Source of the DNA: Listeria grayi DSM 20601
Lineage (GTDB): Bacteria > Bacillota > Bacilli > Lactobacillales > Listeriaceae
Length of the DNA: 64,000 nt
Assembly: GCF_000148995.1 (NCBI RefSeq)
Contig: NZ_GL538353.1
Span: 124,001-188,000 of the forward strand
Direction: 5' to 3'
The notes under the pieces are model-generated. The model ran no database searches. It saw only the letters and a program-made list of their open reading frames with translations, and had not been told where the DNA came from. Position 1 is the stretch's first letter, and each line of letters starts with the position of its first letter. The translations under genes and the position numbers were made by a program. This document shows, piece after piece, positions 25,706 to 35,830 of this stretch.

Positions 25706-27370
25706 ATGGCAGGTAAATGGTGGCAGCAAGCAGTGATCTACCAGATCTATCCGAAAAGTTTCCAAGATTCCAACCATGACGGGATCGGAGACATCCAAGG
25801 TATTATCCAGCGGCTCGAGCATATCGCCGATCTAGGGATCAACACGATCTGGCTCAATCCGATCTATACATCACCGCAAGTCGATAATGGCTATGATGTT
25901 TCCGACTATACCGCGATCGATCCAGTTTTTGGAACGATGACGGATGTGGAGCAGCTGATCCAAGCAGCCCATGACAGAGGAATTCGCGTTATTTTTGACT
26001 TTGTTTTGAACCATACATCGAACCAACACATCTGGTTTCAAAAAGCGCTGGAGGAACCAGCGAGCGATTATCATGATTATTATGTATGGCAGGAAACTCC
26101 TGGCGGCGGCAAACCCAATAACTGGGGTTCTTTTTTTGGCGGTTCAGTCTGGGAATATGTGCCCTCTTTAGGAAAATCTTATTTTCATTTGTTTGCAAAA
26201 GAAATGCCAGATCTAAATTGGCAAAATCCGCAAGTTCGGGAAGAAATGTTTCAGATCGCTGCATTTTGGGCGGGAAAAGGAGTAGATGGTTTTCGCTTGG
26301 ATGCGTTTATACATATTGCAAAAGCGGATTTCTCCAAACAGATGTCCGGGGAAGAAACATATCCCATTGCTGAGCCTTATTATGCAAATTTGCCGGCTGT
26401 GAAGGTCTACTTGTCAGAATGGATCGGGCGCTTGAAAGCCCATTTTCCGGAGCTGTTCTTTTTAGGAGAAGCGGCCTCAGCGGATGCTACGCTAGCAGAG
26501 GAGTACTGCGATCCAGAAGCTGATCTTTGCGATGCTGTAATCAGTTTTCGTTATTTTCCTGAAAAAGAGCCGACTATACGTGCAGATCTGCCTAAACAAT
26601 TTTTACCGAAGTCACTGGATTGGCAGGCATTTAAAAAGACGATGGCCCAGTGGCAGCAAGCGGATATTTACCCGGTTTTATATTGGAATAATCACGATCT
26701 ACCGCGGGCGATATCAAGGTTTGGCGATACCGGAAAATGGCGGGAGCGAAGCCAGATGATGCTAGCGGGACTGATGTATCTACAGCGTGGACTCCCACTG
26801 CTTTATTACGGTGAAGAAATCGCGATGCAGCAGTTGGTGATGCTGGAGATCACTGCTTTTCAAGAAGAGGCAGCCAGAGATTTTCTGCGGGAAGGACAGG
26901 AAAAAGGTTATGACGAGCAGCAACTGTTGGAATGGGCAAGTTTGACCAGCAAAGATGCCAGCCGTGGTGCGATGCAGTGGGAGAATACGGATTATGCCGG
27001 TTTTTCAGAGACGGCGCCTTGGTCAGGGGTTAATCAAGAACCTGATTTTACTGCGGCGAGCCAGCAAAACCGAGTTACTGCATTTTATCGGCAACTGCTG
27101 AAGTTAAAGCAAACGGAATTATTTATTGCTGGAAACTGGGAAATGATAGATACAGGAGAACTACCATTGTTCGGCTATCGGCGTAAAACCAAAAGACAAG
27201 ATGCGATCGTGCTGGCAAATCACAGTGCGGAAACAATCGAATATTCGGCGTCTCTTGCTGAAGCATCGATCTTGCTCGCGAATACCGCTGATTTCCAAAT
27301 AAAACGAGATCATATCATCGTGCCGCCATTCGGCATGATTGTTTTCAAAACGAAAGGAGTAGAAAAATAA
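25706..27370 (+). CDS. malL: GH13 alpha-glucosidase / oligo-1,6-glucosidase
   Basis: A 554-residue cytoplasmic enzyme hydrolysing isomaltose-type or short maltodextrin linkages. AAGGAGG precedes the ATG. GH13 regions are in order: DFVLNHTS (region I), DGFRLDAFIH with nucleophile Asp (II), LFFLGEAAS with acid Glu (III) and WNNHDLPR (IV). The N-terminal WWQQAVIYQIYPKSFQDSN is typical of oligo-1,6-glucosidases. Its stop overlaps the next ATG by one base, showing translational coupling. Exact linkage preference cannot be read. A second GH13_31-like enzyme is at 35831. Confidence 0.9.
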   Translation: MAGKWWQQAVIYQIYPKSFQDSNHDGIGDIQGIIQRLEHIADLGINTIWLNPIYTSPQVDNGYDVSDYTAIDPVFGTMTDVEQLIQAAHDRGIRVIFDFVLNHTSNQHIWFQKALEEPASDYHDYYVWQETPGGGKPNNWGSFFGGSVWEYVPSLGKSYFHLFAKEMPDLNWQNPQVREEMFQIAAFWAGKGVDGFRLDAFIHIAKADFSKQMSGEETYPIAEPYYANLPAVKVYLSEWIGRLKAHFPELFFLGEAASADATLAEEYCDPEADLCDAVISFRYFPEKEPTIRADLPKQFLPKSLDWQAFKKTMAQWQQADIYPVLYWNNHDLPRAISRFGDTGKWRERSQMMLAGLMYLQRGLPLLYYGEEIAMQQLVMLEITAFQEEAARDFLREGQEKGYDEQQLLEWASLTSKDASRGAMQWENTDYAGFSETAPWSGVNQEPDFTAASQQNRVTAFYRQLLKLKQTELFIAGNWEMIDTGELPLFGYRRKTKRQDAIVLANHSAETIEYSASLAEASILLANTADFQIKRDHIIVPPFGMIVFKTKGVEK

Positions 27371-29154
27371 TGAATACAGCAGCATTTTATCATCGTCCGG
27401 AGAGTGAATACGCTTATCTTTATGATCAGGACACGTTGCATATCCGCTTACGGACGGCGAAAGCAGATATCCAAGAGGTATTTGTCCTAAAAGGCGATCC
27501 TTATTTACTAAATGAGGAAAAATGGTACGAGCATGAAGTAAAAATGACACAGATTGGTTCCACAGATACACATGATTATTGGCAACTGGAAACGGGTGCG
27601 CCATATCGCCGTTTACAATATGCGTTCCATTTGATCGATCACGACGGCGCAGAAGTTTTTTATGGGGATCGTGGGACTTTTCCCTACACAGAGGCAACGT
27701 GCCAAACGGCTAATTACTATTTCCGCTTGCCTTATTTTCACGAGATCGATCGGTTTGACGCACCGGAATGGGTGAAGGAAACGGTTTGGTATCAAATTTT
27801 CCCTGAGCGGTTTGCAAACGGTGACGTATCAAACGATCCAGAAGGAACCCTACCGTGGGGAAGTAAACTGCCTGACCGCACGGATTCATTCGGCGGCGAT
27901 CTACAAGGGGTTTACGATCATTTGGACTATTTGGAGGGACTTGGCATCAATGGTATTTATTTCTGCCCGATTTTCAAAGCGAATTCCAATCATAAATACG
28001 ATACAATCGACTATTACGAGATCGATCCTGACTTTGGCGACAAAGCACTATTCAAGAAATTAGTAGATGAATGTCATCGCCGCGGAATTCGGATCATGTT
28101 GGATGCAGTTTTCAATCACATGGGAGATAAATCACCGGAGTGGCAGGATGTTATCGAGAAGGAAGCAGATTCTAAATATCGCGATTGGTTCCATATTCGT
28201 GATTTCCCTGTTCGCTATGGTGAAAACGGCAATTTTGAAGGAGCAACGACACTTTCTTTCGACAGCTTTGCGTTTACACCGCACATGCCAAAATTAAATA
28301 CCGCCAATCCAGAAGTGGAGGCTTATTTATTAGATATTGCGACCTATTGGATCAAAGAATTTGATATTGATGCGTGGCGCCTGGATGTTGCGAATGAAGT
28401 CGATCATCATTTTTGGAAGAAATTCTATCAGGCAACAACTGCCGTGAAACCGGACTTTTATATTTTAGGAGAAATCTGGCACTCCTCGCAAAGCTGGCTG
28501 CAAGGAGATGAATTCCACGGGGTAATGAACTACGCTTTTACGGAAACCATCGAAGATTTCTTTATCCAAAAAAAAATCAGTGCCTCGAAAATGATCGCTG
28601 GCCTGAACGAACAGCTGATGCTTTACCGGCAGCAAACGAACCAAATGATGTTCAATATGCTCGATTCACATGATACGGCCAGATTATTGACGATCTGTGG
28701 GGAAAATAAAGACTTAGCGAAAGCAACTTTAGCCTTTACCTTCTTACAAATCGGCGCGCCATGCATTTATTATGGTACAGAAATCGGGATGCTTGGCGAA
28801 AATGATCCCGATTGTCGCCGATGCATGATTTGGGAAGAGGATGAGCAAGATAAAACGTTCTTTGCTTTCACAAAAGCATTGATCAAATTGCGTAAAGACA
28901 ACTATCAGCTGCTTAGCGAAGGGGAATTGGTCTGGCTGGCAACTGATGATGAGAAAAAGCAAATCGCTTTTGCCCGTAAATGGAATGGTGAGGTTTGGAC
29001 TGCTTACTTTAATTGCGGTGATGTTCCCTATTATGTAGAACATGATGGCGACGTGCTTTTCCATCACCAAGCGGAGCAAGGAGAAGACGGTAGCTGGGCT
29101 GTCGGACAGTATGGCTGTATTATTTACCGGGAAACAACTGAAAAATCGTGTTAG
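27370..29154 (+). CDS. Neopullulanase / cyclomaltodextrinase (GH13_20)
   Basis: A 594-residue enzyme with an N-terminal starch-binding CBM34-like domain (residues about 1-125, YAYLYDQDTLHIRLRTAKADI) followed by the GH13 barrel. Catalytic regions: DAVFNHMG, DIDAWRLDVANEVDHHFW (nucleophile Asp), FYILGEIWHSS (acid Glu) and MLDSHDTARLL. The family opens cyclodextrins and trims pullulan or maltodextrins inside the cell. The order neopullulanase then malE matches the listerial maltodextrin cluster. Confidence 0.93.
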   Translation: MNTAAFYHRPESEYAYLYDQDTLHIRLRTAKADIQEVFVLKGDPYLLNEEKWYEHEVKMTQIGSTDTHDYWQLETGAPYRRLQYAFHLIDHDGAEVFYGDRGTFPYTEATCQTANYYFRLPYFHEIDRFDAPEWVKETVWYQIFPERFANGDVSNDPEGTLPWGSKLPDRTDSFGGDLQGVYDHLDYLEGLGINGIYFCPIFKANSNHKYDTIDYYEIDPDFGDKALFKKLVDECHRRGIRIMLDAVFNHMGDKSPEWQDVIEKEADSKYRDWFHIRDFPVRYGENGNFEGATTLSFDSFAFTPHMPKLNTANPEVEAYLLDIATYWIKEFDIDAWRLDVANEVDHHFWKKFYQATTAVKPDFYILGEIWHSSQSWLQGDEFHGVMNYAFTETIEDFFIQKKISASKMIAGLNEQLMLYRQQTNQMMFNMLDSHDTARLLTICGENKDLAKATLAFTFLQIGAPCIYYGTEIGMLGENDPDCRRCMIWEEDEQDKTFFAFTKALIKLRKDNYQLLSEGELVWLATDDEKKQIAFARKWNGEVWTAYFNCGDVPYYVEHDGDVLFHHQAEQGEDGSWAVGQYGCIIYRETTEKSC

Positions 29155-29203
29155 CGGTAACATTAAAAAAGCGCTTGCATAACAGTTGTAACAGCGAAAT
29201 AAT
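29150..29203 (+). promoter_or_regulatory. Promoter, cre site and LacI-type operator before malE
   Basis: GTTAGCGGTAAC (29150-29161) is the exact reverse complement of the motif at 25620. A cre-like AAAAAGCGCTTGCA lies at 29166-29179 and overlaps a -35 TTGCAT (29175-29180); a -10 AATAAT follows at 29198-29203. This gives the transport genes a second promoter under the same two controls. Confidence 0.65.
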
Positions 29204-29236
29204 AAAATGCGTAAACACTAAAGAGGAGGAAAGAAG

Positions 29237-30499
29237 ATGAAGAAAAGTCAAAGAGTCAAACGTGTGCTTGGCAGCGTATTATTAGCAGGGGCTTTAATCG
29301 GGTTATCAGCATGTGGAACGCAAGGCTCAGGGGGAAGTAAGGAAGACAGCAAAGTATTAACGATTTCTGTTGATAAAGGTTATGAAAAGTACGTCAATGC
29401 CATCAAAGGTGATTTTGAAAAGAAAAACGACGTCAAGATAAAAGTAGTAAAAAAAGATATGTTCGATCAGCTAGATGCACTTTCTTTAGATGGCCCAGCC
29501 GGAAAAGCGCCTGATGTGATGATGGCAGCTTACGACCGGATCGGCTCGCTGGGACAACAAGGGCAATTGGCAGAAGTGAAATTGGGTAACAAAGCGGACT
29601 ACGATAAAACCGATGAAAAACAAGTAACGGTCAAAGGCAAGATCTACGGTGAGCCGGCTGTTATCGAAACGCTTGTCCTTTATTACAATAAAGAGCTTCT
29701 GAAAAAAGCACCAACGACTTTCAAAGAATTGGAATCGTTATCTAAAGATCCTAAATACGACTATAAAAGCGAGTCTGGCAAAAATGTCGGTTTCTTAGCA
29801 AAATGGACGGACTTTTACTACAGCTACGGCCTGTTAGCAGGTTATGGCGGTTATGTATTCGGTGATAACGGCACGAATCCAAAGGACATCGGTTTGAACA
29901 ACAAAGGTTCGATCGAAGGCATCACCTATGCGACGAAGTGGTTCCAAGATGTATGGCCAAAGGGAATGCAAGATTCTACATCTAATGACAATTTCATTAC
30001 AGACTTATTTACAAAAGGCAAAACAGCGGCGATCATCAACGGACCTTGGGCAGCACAAACTTTCAAAAATGCCAAAATCAATTATGGGGTAACAGAGATC
30101 CCAACACTTGTGAACGGAAAGAAATATGAATCATTCGGCGGCGGAAAAGGCTGGGTGGTCAGCAGCTACTCAAAAAACAAACCAGTTGCACAAAAATGGC
30201 TGGATTATGTAACAAATACGAAAAATCAGGAAAAATTCTATGACATGACCAACGAAGTACCAGCTAATCAAACCGCAAGAGAAGCAGCAAAATCGAAAAA
30301 CGATGAATTGACGAAAGCAGTGGTCGACCAATATGCAAATGCACATCCAACTCCAAACATCCCGGAAATGGCTGAAGTATGGACTGGCGCTGAGAACTTG
30401 ATGTTCGACGCTGGTTCTGGTAAAAAATCACCGGAAAAATCTGCTAATGATGCGGTAAAAGTCATCAAAGATGCTATTCAGCAAAAATACAGTAAATAA
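29237..30499 (+). CDS. malE: Maltose/maltodextrin-binding lipoprotein
   Basis: A 420-residue ABC importer solute-binding protein anchored by lipid. The signal peptide ends in the lipobox LSACG at residues about 23-27. The body is of the extracellular family 1 type (KGKIYGEPAVIETLVLYYNKELLKKAPTTFKELE, AAIINGPWAAQTFKNA, FGGGKGWVVSSYSKN). It delivers maltose or maltodextrins to MalFG. The ribosome site is AGAGGAGG. No ATPase gene is in the cluster, so a shared MsmK-like ATPase elsewhere is expected. Confidence 0.94.
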   Translation: MKKSQRVKRVLGSVLLAGALIGLSACGTQGSGGSKEDSKVLTISVDKGYEKYVNAIKGDFEKKNDVKIKVVKKDMFDQLDALSLDGPAGKAPDVMMAAYDRIGSLGQQGQLAEVKLGNKADYDKTDEKQVTVKGKIYGEPAVIETLVLYYNKELLKKAPTTFKELESLSKDPKYDYKSESGKNVGFLAKWTDFYYSYGLLAGYGGYVFGDNGTNPKDIGLNNKGSIEGITYATKWFQDVWPKGMQDSTSNDNFITDLFTKGKTAAIINGPWAAQTFKNAKINYGVTEIPTLVNGKKYESFGGGKGWVVSSYSKNKPVAQKWLDYVTNTKNQEKFYDMTNEVPANQTAREAAKSKNDELTKAVVDQYANAHPTPNIPEMAEVWTGAENLMFDAGSGKKSPEKSANDAVKVIKDAIQQKYSK

Positions 30500-30513
30500 A
30501 AAAGAATAAATGA

Positions 30514-30550
30514 TCGACAGGGGGCTAACACAGTCTCTGTCGACCTATTT
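30514..30550 (+). terminator. Intra-operon hairpin between malE and malF
   Basis: TCGACAG (30514-30520) pairs with CTGTCGA (30537-30543), followed by CCTATTTT. It is a weak terminator or mRNA-stabilising stem, of the sort that lets binding protein exceed permease. Confidence 0.55.
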
Positions 30551-30572
30551 TAGGAATGAGGAGCGACAAGTA

Positions 30573-31865
30573 ATGGGGGAACATAAAAAGTCTATAAAAA
30601 AAGCAATGCTGCTGTCGATCATACCTGGACTTGGACAATTTTATAACCAGCAAAAGCTAAAAGGGATCTTGTTCCTTGCAGTTTTCTTAGCTTTCGTAGT
30701 TGAAATGGCAGTACGGGGAATTAGTTCGCTACAAGGATTGATCACGCTTGGTGTAACACCGGTGATCGATAATTCCATGTTCCTGATGATCGAAGGGACA
30801 TTGCAGCTGCTGATCACCATTATTTTTATTGGTTTTTACTTCATAAATATCCGTGATGCGAAAATCGTCGCCTTGCACTGGAATCAAGGCAGAGAAATCA
30901 ATCAAAGTGCCAAAGCGATCTTACGCAATGTGCTGGACGGTGGCTTTCCATATCTGCTGACGCTCCCAGCCTACGTATTGATGATCTTTATCATTGTTTT
31001 TCCAGTTTTAGTGACCGTGTTTATTGCCTTCACAAACTATGATTTCTACCACATCCCGCCGGCTGGATTGATCGACTGGGTAGGGGTGAAAAACTTTTTC
31101 AATATTTTCTTTTTGAGCTCTTATCGGGCAACTTTTTCATCCGTATTTATTTGGACGGTGATCTGGACACTTTGCGCAACAACACTGCAGATCATTTTGG
31201 GGATCGCGACAGCAGTTATTGCCAATCAATCATTTATCAAAGGGAAACGGTTCTTCGGTGTTATTTTCCTTTTGCCATGGGCAGTTCCAGCATTTATCAG
31301 TATCCTAAGCTTTTCCAATATCTTCAATGACAGTGCCGGTGCGATCAATACGCAAGTCATCCCGCTTCTGAACCATCTCCCATTTGTAGATATCCCAAGT
31401 ATCGCTTGGAAAACCGATCCATTTTGGACGAAAACTGCAATTATCATGATTCAAGGCTGGTTAGGGTTCCCCTATATTTATGTAATGGTTACTGGGATCT
31501 TGCAGTCGATCCCGCATGAACTTTATGAAGCAGCGAAAATCGATGGTGCAAATGCTTGGAATCGGTTCCGGAAAATCACTTTTCCAATGGTGATGTTCGT
31601 GGCAGCACCAATCTTTATTACGCAATATACTGGTAACTTCAATAACTTTTCGATGATCTATCTATTTAATAAGGGCGGTCCGGGAAGTGTTGGCGGCGGT
31701 GCCGGTTCAACGGATATCCTGATCTCATGGATCTTCAAACTGACAACAGGAAGCTCGCCGCAATATTCGGTGGCTGCTGCGGTAACGTTATTGATCTCGA
31801 TCATCGTTATTGCGATATCGCTACTTATTTTCCGAAAATCAAACGCATTTAAGGTGGGGGATTAA
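30573..31865 (+). CDS. malF: Maltodextrin ABC transporter permease MalF
   Basis: A 430-residue membrane protein. The ATG at 30573 follows GAGGAG by 9 bases. The N-terminus has an extra membrane region typical of listerial MalF (KAMLLSIIPGLGQFYNQQKLKGILF), then six or so transmembrane helices. The cytoplasmic EAA loop EAAKIDGANAWNRFRKITFPM contacts the ATPase. It works with MalG and MalE. Confidence 0.93.
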   Translation: MGEHKKSIKKAMLLSIIPGLGQFYNQQKLKGILFLAVFLAFVVEMAVRGISSLQGLITLGVTPVIDNSMFLMIEGTLQLLITIIFIGFYFINIRDAKIVALHWNQGREINQSAKAILRNVLDGGFPYLLTLPAYVLMIFIIVFPVLVTVFIAFTNYDFYHIPPAGLIDWVGVKNFFNIFFLSSYRATFSSVFIWTVIWTLCATTLQIILGIATAVIANQSFIKGKRFFGVIFLLPWAVPAFISILSFSNIFNDSAGAINTQVIPLLNHLPFVDIPSIAWKTDPFWTKTAIIMIQGWLGFPYIYVMVTGILQSIPHELYEAAKIDGANAWNRFRKITFPMVMFVAAPIFITQYTGNFNNFSMIYLFNKGGPGSVGGGAGSTDILISWIFKLTTGSSPQYSVAAAVTLLISIIVIAISLLIFRKSNAFKVGD

Positions 31866-31868
31866 ACA

Positions 31869-32717
31869 ATGAAAAAAATGAGTTCTGTCAAACACAGTAA
31901 GTTTTGGACACGATTCTTTACTTATTTTTATATGATCGTCTTATCGATCGTGATTCTATACCCCATTTTAATCACGATCAATTCGGCGTTTAAAGTAGGG
32001 AACGTTACAGCATTCGCACTTGACTTTTCCAGCAAATGGACCCTTTCCAATTTTGGTCGTTTGTTCCAAGAGACCCTTTATGGCAAATGGTACTTCAATA
32101 CATTGGTCATTGCGATCTTTACGATGGTCATCCAAGTGGGAGTCATTACGCTGGCAGGATATACATTCAGCCGCTATCGCTTTGTCGGGCGCAAAAAAAG
32201 CCTGCTGTTTTTCTTAGTGATCCAAATGGTGCCAACAATGGCAGCACTTACAGCTTTTTATGTCATGGCACTTTTATTGAACGCATTAGATCACTTCTGG
32301 TTCTTGACTGCGATCTACATCGGCGGGGGAATTCCGATGAATACCTGGCTGATGAAAGGCTACTTTGATACAGTGCCGATCGATCTTGATGAATCTGCAA
32401 AACTAGACGGTGCAGGTCATTTCCGGATCTTCTACCAAATCGTCTTGCCATTAGTACGACCGATGATCGCAGTACAGGCGCTCTGGGCATTTATGGGTCC
32501 ATTTGGTGATTATATGCTGGCGAAATTCCTGCTGCGTTCCGAAACACGTTATACCGTGGCTGTTGGGCTGCAGACTTTTATCAGTGATGCGAAAAATCCG
32601 CAAGTGGTACTTTTTTCGGCAGGCGCAATCTTGATCGCCGTACCGATCTCGATTTTATTCTTCCTGCTGCAAAAACATTTTGTATCAGGACTGATCGCCG
32701 GCGGGACGAAGGGTTAA
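31869..32717 (+). CDS. malG: Maltodextrin ABC transporter permease MalG
   Basis: A 282-residue membrane protein with six hydrophobic segments and the EAA-loop [20 protein letters not shown], where the first residues match the ATPase-coupling helix. It starts 3 bases after malF. It pairs with MalF to form the pore for maltodextrin uptake. Confidence 0.94.
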   Translation: MKKMSSVKHSKFWTRFFTYFYMIVLSIVILYPILITINSAFKVGNVTAFALDFSSKWTLSNFGRLFQETLYGKWYFNTLVIAIFTMVIQVGVITLAGYTFSRYRFVGRKKSLLFFLVIQMVPTMAALTAFYVMALLLNALDHFWFLTAIYIGGGIPMNTWLMKGYFDTVPIDLDESAKLDGAGHFRIFYQIVLPLVRPMIAVQALWAFMGPFGDYMLAKFLLRSETRYTVAVGLQTFISDAKNPQVVLFSAGAILIAVPISILFFLLQKHFVSGLIAGGTKG

Positions 32718-32738
32718 GACAAGAGAGGAGCAAGCAGA

Positions 32739-33554
32739 ATGAAACGAACCGATCCATATTTATTTCGCTATCTGGGCACGACTTTTTCGTCGCGCCGGAT
32801 ATTTGAAAACAGACAGGGTGCCAACTTTTTTCAAATTATCCTGACAATACTGGCTTGCACAGCGCTGCTTGCCATGCCGCTCGCTCTGACCATTGCGAAA
32901 CAAAACGTCTCGCTAAAAACCTATATGCCAAATTGGGTGCAGGAAGCGAAGGCGCAAAAAGAAATCTCTCTAACAGCGTCACACCGCAGCAATTCCTTTT
33001 TCTTCACACCAACTGGCAAAGCAGGAAAAACATACAATGGTGAAAATCAGTTGGTAATGCTGCCGAATGACCGCGTATTTTTGAAAGATAAGAACGGCTA
33101 CTCGCTGACACTCCAACTGCCACATAAGCAACCGACAACTTTTCAAGCACTTGTAAAAAGTGCAATGTCCAGCTGGGAGAAACAATATAAACCACTTTTA
33201 ACGGGAGGAAAGATCCTGCTTACAAACGGTATGTTATTGATCAGTAATGTTTTCATTTTATTGTTGGGAGCCTTGATCCTTTTTGCAACGAGAAAAACCG
33301 GCTTCACGACGATTCACTCTTTTCGAGAGTCCATCCAACTGATGCTAAATGCGCTAGGAAGTGCTAGTTTGATCGGCATGATAATCGGATTTCTAACGGG
33401 AGATATCGCCCTTGTACTACTGATCCAATCGGGAGCATGGATGATTCTATTATTACTGAGCTTTCTGCAGACCCGATTCAATGATAATGAGGCATCGAAA
33501 AATTTAAAGAAACAGAAAAAAGGAGCGTTTACTCATGATAAAGCGACTGTTTGA
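32739..33554 (+). CDS. DUF1189 membrane protein, maltodextrin utilisation MalA-like
   Basis: A 271-residue membrane protein with one N-terminal helix (residues about 28-50), an extracytoplasmic loop of about 95 residues, and three C-terminal helices. This fits the DUF1189 proteins found at the same place in listerial maltodextrin clusters and annotated MalA. The mechanistic role is unknown. Its last 20 bases overlap the maltose phosphorylase start. Confidence 0.8.
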   Translation: MKRTDPYLFRYLGTTFSSRRIFENRQGANFFQIILTILACTALLAMPLALTIAKQNVSLKTYMPNWVQEAKAQKEISLTASHRSNSFFFTPTGKAGKTYNGENQLVMLPNDRVFLKDKNGYSLTLQLPHKQPTTFQALVKSAMSSWEKQYKPLLTGGKILLTNGMLLISNVFILLLGALILFATRKTGFTTIHSFRESIQLMLNALGSASLIGMIIGFLTGDIALVLLIQSGAWMILLLLSFLQTRFNDNEASKNLKKQKKGAFTHDKATV

Positions 33555-35829
33555 AGTCCATCCATGGAAAATCCGTACGCACCTTTTAGACCAGAAAAAC
33601 AAGCGATTGCAAGAGAGCTTGACGTCAATCGGTAACGGCTATATGGGAATGCGCGGAAATTTTGAAGAACAATATTCGGGAGATACCCACCAGGGAACTT
33701 ATATTGCTGGTGTTTGGTATCCGGATAAAACAAGAGTCGGCTGGTGGAAAAACGGCTACCCGGATTATTTCGGGAAAGTGATCAATGCCACCAATTTTAT
33801 CGGCGTCGATATCTACGTCAATGACCGGATGATCGATTTGGCAAAAATAGAAACGGAAGCATTCGAACTCGAACTAGATATGAGCAATGGAGTGTTGACC
33901 CGCCGCTTTACGATAACGCAGAAACAAGCAAAAGTACGTTTTACATTTAAACGGTTCGTCAGCATCGTGGATCGGGAACTCGCGATCGTTCATGTAGAGA
34001 CCGAAGTGCTGGAAGGCATTGCTGCGATTCAATTAGTACCGAAGATCGATGGCAATGTGACCAATGAAGACAGCAATTACGATGAAATGTTCTGGGAAGA
34101 ACGCCATCGCTTTTCCGGTCAACAAAGCGGTCTTACAGTCAGAACGATCCCAAATGATTTCTCGATCCCGCAGTTCAGCGTGACCACAGTAATGGAAAAT
34201 CAAGCGACACAAGTGGAGGAACTACTCCGCGGGGAGAGCACTTTATTAGTAGAGGAAGAAATCGCTTTTTCTTTGGAAGCTGGTGAAACAGCGGAACTGA
34301 CGAAATATGTTGCCGTGGTAACGAGCCGTGATATCCCGGAAGAAGCGCAGACCGAAAAAGCAGTCCAACTGCTGCGCGCTTTTACTGAGATGGATTTCGA
34401 AACACATTTGGAAAGACAAACAACGGCTTGGCGGGAACGCTGGGAACAAGCAGATGTCGTGATCGACGGCGATGAAGAAGCACAGCAAGGGATCCGCTTT
34501 AATATTTTTCAACTGTTTTCGACTTATTATGGTGAAGACGACCGCTTGAATGTCGGTCCTAAAGGTTTTACAGGCGAGAAATATGGCGGCGCAACTTATT
34601 GGGATACAGAAGCCTACATTATTCCCATGTACTTAGCGTTGACGGATGAAGCCGTTACCGAAAAACTACTTCAATATCGTTATAAACAGCTTCCTGAAGC
34701 GTTTCACAATGCCGGTAAGCAAGGCCTCCAAGGAGCTCTTTACCCAATGGTGACTTTTACCGGTGTAGAGTGCCATAACGAGTGGGAGATCACTTTTGAA
34801 GAAATTCACCGCAACGGCTCGATTGCTTATGCGATCTATAATTATACGAACTACACAGGCAATGAGCAGTATTTGCTGGAAAAAGGGGTAGATGTGTTAG
34901 TAGGGATTGCCCGCTTCTGGGCAGACCGCGTTCATTATTCCGCAACTAAAAAACAATATATGATCCATGGCGTAACCGGACCGAATGAATATGAAAATAA
35001 CGTCAATAACAATTGGTACACAAACTTGATCGCCCAATGGGAACTTCGTTATACGTTGGAAACATTGACCAAAGTAAGTAAAGCGAAACAAGTGGAATTA
35101 GAAGTTTCCGATGAAGAAAAAAACAAATGGGCAGAAATCGCGACGCATATGTACTTGCCATTCGATGATAAACGGCAGATCTTCGTCCAACACGATACTT
35201 TTTTAGACAAAGATCTAACGCCAGTAGCTGATTTAGATAAACACGAACTACCGCTAAACCAGAACTGGTCTTGGGACAAGATCCTCCGCTCATGCTATAT
35301 CAAGCAGGCAGACGTTTTACAAGGATTATATTATTTCAATGATCAATACAGCTTGGCGGAAAAACGTCGAAATTTCGATTTTTACGAGCCGCTGACAGTC
35401 CATGAATCTTCGCTTTCGCCTTCCATCCATGCCATCTTGGCTGCAGAGATCGGTGAGAAAGAAAAAGCGGTGGAACTTTATAGCAGAACAGCACGTCTTG
35501 ATTTGGACAATTATAATAATGATACGGAAGATGGACTGCATATCACTTCCATGAGCGGAAGCTGGCTGGCGATCGCCCAAGGATTTGCGGGAATGCGGAC
35601 AGCAAACGGTAAACTTAGCTTTGCACCGTTCAGCCCAGAAAATTGGAAGTCGTACCGCTTCAAAATGAATTACCGTGGAAGACTGCTGGAAATCGCCATA
35701 GATGCAGAAAACATAGCAATTCGTTTATTGAAAGGATCAGCAATCGAGCTACTTGTTTACGGGGAAAACTATACCGTTACAGATACTCTGATATTAGCCG
35801 TTCAAGAAAGACAGAAAAGCGAGGTATAA
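33535..35829 (+). CDS. malP: Maltose phosphorylase (GH65)
   Basis: A 764-residue enzyme splitting maltose with phosphate to glucose and beta-glucose-1-phosphate. The signature [16 protein letters not shown] carries Glu485, equivalent to the catalytic Glu487 of Lactobacillus maltose phosphorylase. The N-terminal [16 protein letters not shown] is the GH65 beta-sandwich motif. It is of normal family length, unlike the longer GH65 at 767. AAAGGAG precedes the ATG. The product is used by the beta-phosphoglucomutase at 37471. Confidence 0.94.
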   Translation: MIKRLFEVHPWKIRTHLLDQKNKRLQESLTSIGNGYMGMRGNFEEQYSGDTHQGTYIAGVWYPDKTRVGWWKNGYPDYFGKVINATNFIGVDIYVNDRMIDLAKIETEAFELELDMSNGVLTRRFTITQKQAKVRFTFKRFVSIVDRELAIVHVETEVLEGIAAIQLVPKIDGNVTNEDSNYDEMFWEERHRFSGQQSGLTVRTIPNDFSIPQFSVTTVMENQATQVEELLRGESTLLVEEEIAFSLEAGETAELTKYVAVVTSRDIPEEAQTEKAVQLLRAFTEMDFETHLERQTTAWRERWEQADVVIDGDEEAQQGIRFNIFQLFSTYYGEDDRLNVGPKGFTGEKYGGATYWDTEAYIIPMYLALTDEAVTEKLLQYRYKQLPEAFHNAGKQGLQGALYPMVTFTGVECHNEWEITFEEIHRNGSIAYAIYNYTNYTGNEQYLLEKGVDVLVGIARFWADRVHYSATKKQYMIHGVTGPNEYENNVNNNWYTNLIAQWELRYTLETLTKVSKAKQVELEVSDEEKNKWAEIATHMYLPFDDKRQIFVQHDTFLDKDLTPVADLDKHELPLNQNWSWDKILRSCYIKQADVLQGLYYFNDQYSLAEKRRNFDFYEPLTVHESSLSPSIHAILAAEIGEKEKAVELYSRTARLDLDNYNNDTEDGLHITSMSGSWLAIAQGFAGMRTANGKLSFAPFSPENWKSYRFKMNYRGRLLEIAIDAENIAIRLLKGSAIELLVYGENYTVTDTLILAVQERQKSEV

Positions 35830-35830
35830 A

